A DNA stretch of 5,338 bases. It comes from Dehalococcoidia bacterium UBA1332. GTDB taxonomy: Bacteria; Chloroflexota; Dehalococcoidia; Lucifugimonadales; Lucifugimonadaceae. The notes under the pieces are model-generated. The model searched no databases, was not told the DNA's origin, and was given only the letters and a program-made list of their open reading frames with translations. The stretch is from positions 1 to 5,338 of the forward strand of contig DBSW01000011.1 in assembly GCA_002306745.1 (NCBI GenBank), given 5' to 3'. The position numbers and the translations under genes were made by a program. Below, piece by piece: positions 1 to 5,338 of the stretch (positions within the stretch are counted from its first letter, which is position 1; each line of letters opens with the position of its first letter).

Positions 1-26
1 GAAATAATTAGCTAGCAAACCAAATC

Positions 27-32
27 AGGAGA
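27..32 (+). promoter_or_regulatory. Ribosome binding site of the SBP gene
   Basis: AGGAGA lies 9 nt before the ATG at 42. This spacing supports 42 as the start over the second in-frame ATG at 51, which would sit 18 nt from the site. Only 41 nt precede the gene in this window, so no promoter can be judged. Confidence 0.75.
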
Positions 33-41
33 TCTAGTCAG

Positions 42-1937
42 ATGCGATATATGCGCTTCTCGTCGAAGATAACTCTTATGCTCATTGCTTTGTTAACGCT
101 TGCCGCAGTTGGATGCGGAGGTGATGACAGCGCTGAGCCAGAAGTCGTTATCCAGACAGTTATTGTTGAAAAAGAGGTAGAGGTTGAGAAACAAGTTGAG
201 GTTGTCGTAACCGCAACTCCAATCCTTCCGCCAACCGCTACGGCTGTGCCAGCGAATAAGCCAGCCCCACCCTCAAAGCAGTCACCAGGTGAACTAGTCT
301 GGGCTATCACCAAAGACGCTGGTATCGGCGGCGGATTCAACGCAGTAAACCTGTGTTGCGGCGCAAAGATGATGAGTGTGGTAGAAACACTATTTAAGCC
401 GACTCACGATGGTGGACCGGCTACGCCTCTATTGGCGGAATCTTGGTCACTTGATTCAGAAGGTTCGCCTCCAGCGTATGTTGACGTAACCATTAAATCC
501 GGAATTCAGTTCCACGGTGGTTATGGAGAACTAACAGCTGACGATTTGGTATGGAATATCAATGACACCAACCCAAATCTTTCAGAAAGTCTGGGTACAG
601 GTAACGTAAGTATTACTGATGGTTCAGGTACGTGGGCTGGGTTCCTAGGAGCCAATCCTACGGAAAAGATCGGAGATTACTCTGTACGAATAAATTGGGA
701 AGCATTTGACCCTCGTTGGGACACTTGGTTCTTCGGGCAGGACGGTCTCGGTGCCGGAATTGTCAGTAAAAATGCCTTTGAAACAGAAGGGCAAGAATGG
801 AACCAGGACAACTTAATCGGTACGGGTCCATTTGAAATGACTTCTTGGAAACGAGGAGACAGAGCAATTTACACGGCAGTCGACAATCACTGGCGAAAAA
901 CTCCAGATGTTACGTCGATAACAAGAATCGCTGTACCTGATGAAACTGTTCGTCTAGCTCAACTTGCCACTGGTGATGCCGATATTTCAGACATCGGAAT
1001 ATCTAACGTCGCTGAAGCACAGCGTGTTGGCATGGTCGCCAAAGGCTCGGGAGCTGCGCGAATGGTGACGATGATGTTCGCTGGAAACCTATGGGAGACC
1101 CACCACCCTACCACCGGCGATGAACTTGAGATCGTCACTTACACGCATGACCTCCCATGGCTTGGCAACCCGCATAAGCCAGATGACGGAAACAATCCAG
1201 CTGGCATGGATGACATGGAACAAGCTCGATTGGTTCGCCAAGCTCTTGCGATGTCTGTAGACCGCGATCTGGTCAATGAGGCAGCACTCGGAGGTCAGGG
1301 CTGGCCAGTACACATTCCATACTTCGACATCAACAATAAGAATTGGGATGATAAGTGGAAGATTGATTATGACCCTGAAGGTGCCGAGGCACTTCTGGAT
1401 CAAGCCGGATTCCCAAGAGGGGATGATGGATATAGATTCTCAATGCCAATGTTCGCATGGCCGATTGGACACTTCTATGGTGAAATCGGTGACAACGTTG
1501 CCATCTTCTGGGAAGACATTGGTGTAAAAACCGATGTGCTCCATTACGAATACGCTGTATTCCGTCCAACTCTTGTCGGTAGATCAGCAACTCAGGCTTG
1601 GACAGACACTGGACCTCTTGAGAACTTCGCGAGTACACCTTGGGACTGGCCAAGAGGTATTCAGATGAGTGCTCTTGCTCGAGGTGGAAAGAGTCATGGT
1701 CTGGAGAATCCAGAGTCAACAGCCAACTACCAAAACGTTGCGGCTGAAGCTTCTCTGGAAGGCAGAATTGCTCTGAACAATGAGTACGCAGACTTCATTA
1801 GGCATTGGTTGCCAGGTTTCGGCATCGTAGCCTCACCTAGTCTGCTTGTTTACAACCCAAACAGTATTGATTCTTGGGATATGGAGTTAGGATTGCGCCA
1901 AGCAAGCAACTCCCCTGAGTTCATCAAACTTAAATAG
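42..1937 (+). CDS. ABC transporter substrate-binding lipoprotein, SBP family 5 (peptide/Opp-Dpp type)
   Basis: The product is predicted to capture the transported ligand outside the membrane and deliver it to the two permeases encoded downstream. It has 631 residues, somewhat longer than the usual 500-600 for family 5. Residues 5-24 form a signal peptide with a basic start and hydrophobic core, ending in AAVGC, so Cys25 is the probable lipidated residue. Residues 35-60 are a Val/Glu/Lys-alternating stretch ending in TATP, followed by a Pro/Thr/Ala-rich tether to about residue 82. The folded domain follows with family 5 hallmarks: PLLAESW near 130, IKSGIQFHGG with TADDLVW near 155-170, GTGPFEMTSWKRGD at 260-273, and a later VRQALAMSVDRDLVNEA segment. 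A vicinal CysCys pair lies at 105-106. The family is clear but the ligand is not: peptides, N-acyl amino acids, opines or glycosides are all transported by relatives. The lipoprotein linker style points to Chloroflexota. The ATG at 51 is a less likely start. Confidence 0.93.
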   Translation: MRYMRFSSKITLMLIALLTLAAVGCGGDDSAEPEVVIQTVIVEKEVEVEKQVEVVVTATPILPPTATAVPANKPAPPSKQSPGELVWAITKDAGIGGGFNAVNLCCGAKMMSVVETLFKPTHDGGPATPLLAESWSLDSEGSPPAYVDVTIKSGIQFHGGYGELTADDLVWNINDTNPNLSESLGTGNVSITDGSGTWAGFLGANPTEKIGDYSVRINWEAFDPRWDTWFFGQDGLGAGIVSKNAFETEGQEWNQDNLIGTGPFEMTSWKRGDRAIYTAVDNHWRKTPDVTSITRIAVPDETVRLAQLATGDADISDIGISNVAEAQRVGMVAKGSGAARMVTMMFAGNLWETHHPTTGDELEIVTYTHDLPWLGNPHKPDDGNNPAGMDDMEQARLVRQALAMSVDRDLVNEAALGGQGWPVHIPYFDINNKNWDDKWKIDYDPEGAEALLDQAGFPRGDDGYRFSMPMFAWPIGHFYGEIGDNVAIFWEDIGVKTDVLHYEYAVFRPTLVGRSATQAWTDTGPLENFASTPWDWPRGIQMSALARGGKSHGLENPESTANYQNVAAEASLEGRIALNNEYADFIRHWLPGFGIVASPSLLVYNPNSIDSWDMELGLRQASNSPEFIKLK

Positions 1938-1951
1938 CCCTTAGGAACGGT

Positions 1952-1957
1952 TATAAT
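1952..1957 (+). promoter_or_regulatory. Possible internal -10 element (TATAAT)
   Basis: A perfect TATAAT lies 15 nt after the SBP stop codon and immediately before the large inverted repeat. There is no convincing -35 at 16-18 nt upstream (the best is about 3 of 6 matches to TTGACA) and no extended -10 TG. If active, transcription would begin near 1963-1965, inside the left arm of the hairpin, giving a permease mRNA with a shortened stem. Chance occurrence is quite possible. Confidence 0.25.
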
Positions 1958-2022
1958 CTCCCAACCCAAATTGGCGAATTCTTCACCTACATTATGTAAG
2001 GTAGCCAGTTTGGGTTGGGAGA
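1957..2022 (+). promoter_or_regulatory. Long intergenic stem-loop between SBP and permease genes
   Basis: Positions 1957-1975 are complementary to 2004-2022 over 19 positions. The only non-Watson-Crick pair is T1971 with G2008, which is an allowed U-G wobble in RNA. The 28-nt loop can form a second small hairpin, ACCTACA (1985-1991) against TGT(A)AGGT (1995-2002) with one bulged A. The right arm is followed by AGAG and then only four T (2027-2030), so this is not a classic intrinsic terminator, though partial termination is possible. Hairpins between SBP and permease genes are known in ABC importer operons (for example malE-malF) to keep SBP mRNA more abundant than permease mRNA. Here the right arm also contains GGGAG (2017-2021), the best Shine-Dalgarno-like sequence before the permease start, so the stem may also mask translation initiation. 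The structure is directly visible; the role is inferred. Confidence 0.8.
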
Positions 2023-2026
2023 AGAG
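2017..2026 (+). promoter_or_regulatory. Candidate ribosome binding region of the DppB-type permease, partly inside the stem-loop
   Basis: The purine run GGGAGAAGAG precedes the ATG at 2037. The better Shine-Dalgarno match, GGAG, ends 15 nt before the start, which is rather far. The nearer GAAGAG ends 10 nt before it but is a weaker match. An in-frame TGA at 2034-2036 directly before the ATG rules out any upstream start. The GGGAG part is base-paired in the predicted hairpin. Confidence 0.5.
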
Positions 2027-2036
2027 TTTTGCCTGA

Positions 2037-2987
2037 ATGAAAAAATTTCTAATCCGACGAGCGATATTTGCACTACTCACACTGTGGGGAATTACATTTG
2101 TTGTATTTGGCCTATCTAGACTAGGTCCCGATCCTCTGTTGATCTATGTCAGAGATGACTCTTATGGCATTAGCGAAGAGACACTCGAAAAATTGAGAAC
2201 AAAATGGGGGCTAGATCGGCCTTTCCACGTCCAATACCTTAAATGGATGGGTGCAATGTTGAAAGGTGATATGGGGCAAAGTATCGCTGCTCAACGACCA
2301 GTGACCACAATGATTGGTGAGAGATTACCCAACACTTTGCAGTTGGCCGCTGTTGCGTGGTTATTTGCTTCAATCCCTGGTGTTGGGCTAGGCGTGCTAT
2401 CAGCAGTAAAACGAGGTTCTTCATGGGATTACAGCACACGTTTTGTGGCATTAATTGGTCAAGCCACTCCAGCGTTCTGGCTCGCAATTCTGATGATTCT
2501 AGTTTTCGCTGTAAGACTCGACTGGCTCCCTCCAGCTACTAAAGCAACATCTGTTGATTCTTTTAGAACGCAAGCGGCTCATTTCGTAATGCCCGCTTTA
2601 GTGCTCGGATTTGATCCTTGGGCGTCTTACCTACGGCTAACTCGTTCTTCCATGCTCGAAGTACTCGAGTCGGAATTCGTCAAACTGGCACGCGCAAAAG
2701 GCGTTTCAGGTACCGCCGTGATATGGAAACATGCTCTGCGCAACGCACTGATACAACCGCTGACGGTTTCAGCCTTGGTACTAGCAGCATTCATTACAGG
2801 TAGTGTGTTTGTTGAAGCAGTATTTGCATGGCCAGGTATAGGGAGGCTCGCTGTACAAGCGTCGTTAGACAACGATTTTCCGGTACTTGCCGGAGTTGTT
2901 CTTTTATTCGGATCAGCGTACGTATTTTTAAACTTCATTGCGGACATGCTGTACGCAATTATTGACCCGCGAATCCGGTATGACTGA
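2037..2987 (+). CDS. dppB: ABC transporter permease, DppB/OppB type
   Basis: This is one half of the inner-membrane channel of a peptide/nickel-family ABC importer. The 316-residue length is typical. The N-terminus (KKFLIRRAIFALLTLWGITF) is the usual DppB first membrane helix, followed by the periplasmic segment with GLDRPFHVQYLKWM (58-71) and KGDMGQS (76-82). Further hydrophobic helices lie near 99-122, 134-160, 183-200, 239-262 and 282-308. The cytoplasmic EAA loop that contacts the ATPase is EFVKLARAKGVSG (213-225), with the conserved Gly at 222 present, followed by KHALRNALIQPLTV. The C-terminal signature FAWPGIGRLAVQA (263-275) and the DPRIRYD ending are family-typical. It lies 99 nt after the SBP gene across a strong hairpin and overlaps the next permease by 8 nt, so those two are probably translationally coupled. 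The symbol is family-level only; the substrate is not shown. Confidence 0.94.
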   Translation: MKKFLIRRAIFALLTLWGITFVVFGLSRLGPDPLLIYVRDDSYGISEETLEKLRTKWGLDRPFHVQYLKWMGAMLKGDMGQSIAAQRPVTTMIGERLPNTLQLAAVAWLFASIPGVGLGVLSAVKRGSSWDYSTRFVALIGQATPAFWLAILMILVFAVRLDWLPPATKATSVDSFRTQAAHFVMPALVLGFDPWASYLRLTRSSMLEVLESEFVKLARAKGVSGTAVIWKHALRNALIQPLTVSALVLAAFITGSVFVEAVFAWPGIGRLAVQASLDNDFPVLAGVVLLFGSAYVFLNFIADMLYAIIDPRIRYD

Positions 2988-3882
2988 TATAGCAAAATCT
3001 AACAAATCTATGGCTTTGCGGATTATCTCATTGCCATCTCGAATATTTTATTTCACAAAGCGCTGGCCGATTATTCCAGCAGTGATATTAATCGCCATTG
3101 TTTTCGGTGCGATATTTGCTCCGACACTAGCACCCTTCGATCCACGAGATGGCGATCTCAGAGCAAGAAACATTCCTCCAGTTTGGCTTGAAGGAGGTAC
3201 GACGGAGCACTTACTGGGTACAGATAATCTGGGTCGCGATATGTATAGCCGACTGTTATACGGTGCAAGAATTTCATTATTTGTCGCCAGTGTGGCTGTA
3301 GCGTTTGGGTTAATCGCTGGGACTCTTACAGGCGTGGTCGCCGGTTACTTCGGCGGAATGGTTGATGAGGTACTCATGCGACTTGTCGACTTATGGTCCT
3401 CTCTACCATTCTTATTAATTGCTCTAATTGTGGCAATTAGTGTCGGACCTAGTCTGGGTATGGTGATGGCGTTGCTAGCAGTCAGCTCTTGGTCTGCAGG
3501 ATCAAGAAATATTAGAGGTGAAGTTCTCTCACTTCGAGGCCGGGACTATATTCAGATGGCAAAAGTAATGAACGCATCTGATCTCAGAATAATCGTAAGA
3601 CATCTTCTTCCGAACGTTCTACACGTAGTAATAGTAATCACCACACTAAGGACTGGTTCGATGATCATCGCTGAAGCCGGTCTAAGTTTTCTAGGTGTCG
3701 GAGTACCTGCATCAGTACCGACCTGGGGCATTATGATCGCCCAAGGTCAAAAATTTCTTACGACAACATGGTGGATGTCAATCATGCCAGGGGTTGCAAT
3801 TTTCTTGATTGTTATGTCGTTCAACTTCCTAGGAGATTGGATAAGAGACAGATTCGATCCGCGCTTGAATCAGTTGGACTAA
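2980..3882 (+). CDS. dppC: ABC transporter permease, DppC/OppC type
   Basis: This is the partner permease, expected to form a heterodimer with the DppB-type protein. I chose the ATG at 2980, which overlaps the previous stop in ATGACTGA and gives 300 residues, a normal DppC length. A more upstream ATG at 2938 would put 14 extra unlikely residues inside the preceding gene, and the ATG at 3010 is a possible shorter start. No Shine-Dalgarno sequence is evident, which fits translational coupling. Residues 31-52 form the first helix ending in APFDP, then HLLGTDNLGRDMYSRLLYGARISL (77-100) is the classic DppC signature. Helices follow near 98-122, 132-153, 159-180, 213-237 and 265-288. The EAA loop lies at 187-203 and continues into RHLLPNVL; AEAGLSFLGVGV (231-242), PTWGIMI and the DPRL ending are all typical. 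One oddity is Asn198 (AKVMNASD) where the EAA loop usually has Gly. The symbol is family-level only. Confidence 0.93.
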   Translation: MTDIAKSNKSMALRIISLPSRIFYFTKRWPIIPAVILIAIVFGAIFAPTLAPFDPRDGDLRARNIPPVWLEGGTTEHLLGTDNLGRDMYSRLLYGARISLFVASVAVAFGLIAGTLTGVVAGYFGGMVDEVLMRLVDLWSSLPFLLIALIVAISVGPSLGMVMALLAVSSWSAGSRNIRGEVLSLRGRDYIQMAKVMNASDLRIIVRHLLPNVLHVVIVITTLRTGSMIIAEAGLSFLGVGVPASVPTWGIMIAQGQKFLTTTWWMSIMPGVAIFLIVMSFNFLGDWIRDRFDPRLNQLD

Positions 3883-3911
3883 TCCAAACTAATTCTGAAT
3901 ACGGTATGCGC

Positions 3912-3918
3912 AAAAGGA
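3912..3918 (+). promoter_or_regulatory. Ribosome binding site of the deacylase gene
   Basis: AAAAGGA lies 6 nt before the ATG at 3925. The 42-nt gap after the permease stop has no terminator-like hairpin and no clear promoter, so the deacylase is probably read from the same transcript. An ATG at 3906 is out of frame with the gene and can be ignored. Confidence 0.6.
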
Positions 3919-3924
3919 TTATTA

Positions 3925-5338
3925 ATGGTGTTCGATCTAATAATTGAAAACGGATTAGTTATCGACGGAACGGGAAAAGCAGCCTACCCCGCAGCAGTTG
4001 GTATCACCGACGAAAAAATATCCGCTATTGGCGATCTGTCCGATTCTGAATCTCAAGAAAAGATCGACGCCACAGGTCATGTGATAACACCCGGTTTCAT
4101 TGATACACACTGTCACTCTGATGGAGCCTTATTGATCGATGGTCAACATGCTGAAGGTGTTCGACAAGGTATAACGACAGAAATCATTGCGCCTGATGGG
4201 CTTACTTACGCACCACTCAACGGTGCCGATTATTCGATGTATCGGCAATACCTTTCGGGCCTACTCGGTCTCCCACCTGAAGACTTGGACATGTCTTCTA
4301 TAAGTTCAGCGCTAGAAAACTATCATCATAAAACAGCTCCCAACGTGGCTATGTTCTTGGGGCATGGTCCAGTCAGAATACATTCTGTCGGAATGGAAGA
4401 CGTGCCGCTCACAGGTAAGACGCTTGAACATGCAAAAAGTCTTATGGCAGAGTCGTTTGAACAGGGAGCGTGCGGTTTCTCAACTGGATTATCGTACTAT
4501 CCGAATTCTTTTTCGGACTCTAATGAACTAGTCGAGTTGTGCAAGGTAGCGGCAAAACACGACAAAGCTTTCTCCATACACACGAGAAACCACAATACCA
4601 ATCGAGCTTTTTGTGGAGGAGGGGTCGAGGAAGCTCTCGAAATAGGTCGAAGATCAGGTGTCAAAGTTCATATAGAACATTATCGAACAAGTGCAAATAA
4701 TGCCGGTCAAATAGAAAGCATAATGGAACCGATTGAAGTTGCTAAAAAAGATGGAGTAGATGTAACGCTAGAACTCTATCCATATCCAGTTGGATCTGGC
4801 CACCCAATCGCCCATTTCCCAAGCTGGTTTCATGAAGGCGGTACAACAGCAGCACTACGCAGGCTCGAAGAAACCGAAACAAAAGCAATGCTTATTCGCG
4901 ACTTAGAAGATTCAGATTCATCGGTTCTACACGAATATAGTTGGACGTGGATATCCTCAGAAAAAAATCGCCATTACGAAGGAATGAGTTTCAATGATGT
5001 TGCAGAGGAGAGAGGAACATCTATTGAACAGATGATCTGTGAAGTGGTGCTGGAAGAAAAATTCTCATGCGGTGTACGCGGAGTCCCACCACAGAGTGCC
5101 AGGTTGTGGCGTCAGGTCGAAGAAGATGTAATGACGTTATTGGATCGACCAGACTACATGGTGGGCTCTGATGCGATCCCGGTGGGTGGATTACAACACC
5201 CACGTGCATGGGGTACCTTTCCACGTATTGTTGGAAGGTTGAGGAGACGACACGGTTACCCACTTGAGCAGGTAATACAACGAGTAACACAGAATCCTGC
5301 AAGAAGGTTTGGGCTGGAAGGACGTGGAGAAATAAGGG
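3925..5338 (+). CDS. N-acyl-D-amino-acid deacylase / D-aminoacylase family amidohydrolase (3' end cut by window)
   Basis: The family hydrolyses N-acyl-D-amino acids to a D-amino acid and a carboxylate using active-site zinc, normally in the cytoplasm. The open frame has 471 codons without a stop to the window edge; family members are about 480-570 residues, so roughly the last tens of residues are missing. Residues 1-55 are the small beta-sandwich start (FDLIIENGLVIDGTG), then PGFIDTHCHSD (56-66) with metal ligands His62 and His64. Further family motifs are LGHGPVR (145-151), GFSTGLSYYP (184-193), His219 in SIHTRN, His252 in HIEHYRT, the catalytic Asp416 in MVGSDA, and HPRAWGTFPR (425-434) followed by TQNPARRFGLEGRGEI. 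Oddities are Asp91 (APDG) where classical D-aminoacylases have the zinc-ligand Cys of GNCG, and Arg254 in the HxK position after His252. Good spacing after the permeases suggests it acts on the imported compound. The exact substrate is uncertain; other amide or cyclic-amide hydrolysis is possible within this superfamily. Confidence 0.88.
   Translation, partial: MVFDLIIENGLVIDGTGKAAYPAAVGITDEKISAIGDLSDSESQEKIDATGHVITPGFIDTHCHSDGALLIDGQHAEGVRQGITTEIIAPDGLTYAPLNGADYSMYRQYLSGLLGLPPEDLDMSSISSALENYHHKTAPNVAMFLGHGPVRIHSVGMEDVPLTGKTLEHAKSLMAESFEQGACGFSTGLSYYPNSFSDSNELVELCKVAAKHDKAFSIHTRNHNTNRAFCGGGVEEALEIGRRSGVKVHIEHYRTSANNAGQIESIMEPIEVAKKDGVDVTLELYPYPVGSGHPIAHFPSWFHEGGTTAALRRLEETETKAMLIRDLEDSDSSVLHEYSWTWISSEKNRHYEGMSFNDVAEERGTSIEQMICEVVLEEKFSCGVRGVPPQSARLWRQVEEDVMTLLDRPDYMVGSDAIPVGGLQHPRAWGTFPRIVGRLRRRHGYPLEQVIQRVTQNPARRFGLEGRGEIR

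Noticed and set aside
11..36. Short palindromes GCTAGC (11-16) and AGATCT (31-36) as an operator before the SBP gene
   Set aside because: Six-base palindromes are common by chance, the two are unrelated to each other, and one overlaps the ribosome binding site region without further symmetry.
38..340. Minus-strand open frame opposite the start of the SBP gene
   Set aside because: It is Thr/Ser-rich low-complexity translation opposite the repetitive linker codons. It matches no family and overlaps a well-supported gene, so it is a shadow frame.
1330..1719. Minus-strand frame inside the SBP gene
   Set aside because: It has no recognisable domain, lies fully antisense to conserved SBP coding sequence, and has no evident ribosome binding site or promoter of its own.
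1957..2030. Hairpin followed by TTTT as an intrinsic terminator
   Set aside because: The T run is only four long and is separated from the stem by AGAG. The permeases downstream need read-through. Partial termination cannot be excluded, but a true terminator is not supported.
2938..2979. Upstream start of the DppC-type permease at 2938
   Set aside because: The extra 14 residues overlap the conserved C-terminus of the preceding permease and do not resemble DppC N-termini. The ATG at 2980 in the stop/start overlap is far more usual.
2627..2995. Minus-strand frame inside the DppB-type permease
   Set aside because: It is antisense to the conserved EAA loop and C-terminal helices, with composition expected of a shadow frame.
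5021..5302. Minus-strand frame opposite the deacylase C-terminal region
   Set aside because: The + strand here encodes the catalytic Asp and the HPRAWGTFPR signature, so the antisense frame is not credible as a gene.

Overview
The window holds one co-directional gene cluster on the + strand: an extracellular solute-binding lipoprotein (SBP), two inner-membrane permeases of the Opp/Dpp/Nik (peptide/nickel) ABC importer family, and a zinc-amidohydrolase of the N-acyl-D-amino-acid deacylase (D-aminoacylase) family that runs off the right edge. Nothing is coded convincingly on the minus strand. There are no RNA genes, mobile elements, CRISPR arrays or phage genes.

The likely source is a member of the Chloroflexota, possibly a SAR202-like marine lineage. 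The main evidence is the SBP linker after the lipobox: a run of alternating Val/Glu/Lys (VEKEVEVEKQVEVVV) followed by TATP and Pro/Thr/Ala-rich sequence. This style is typical of Chloroflexota lipoproteins. The pairing of an Opp-type transporter with an amidohydrolase, and the intermediate base composition judged by eye, also fit. This is inference from protein style, not a phylogenetic result.

Layout: 1-41 is a short leader with a good ribosome binding site. 42-1937 is the SBP. 1938-2036 is a 99-nt gap carrying a long, nearly perfect inverted repeat whose 3' arm contains the best Shine-Dalgarno-like sequence of the next gene. 2037-2987 is a DppB-type permease. 2980-3882 is a DppC-type permease, overlapping the previous gene by 8 nt. 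3883-3924 is a 42-nt gap with a ribosome binding site. 3925-5338 is the deacylase, which lacks its C-terminal end and stop. No ATPase genes (DppD/DppF type) lie in the window, so they must be beyond the edges or elsewhere if the transporter is complete.

How the genes may work together: the SBP would capture a peptide-like or N-acylated compound outside the membrane, the two permeases would form the channel, and the deacylase would hydrolyse an N-acyl-D-amino acid or related amide in the cytoplasm. The substrate is not determined by the sequence. The strongest non-coding signal is the SBP/permease hairpin, which probably sets unequal expression of SBP and permeases. I found no evidence of a wholly new system. 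The most unusual protein detail is the deacylase active site, which has Asp where classical D-aminoacylases have the zinc-ligand Cys.
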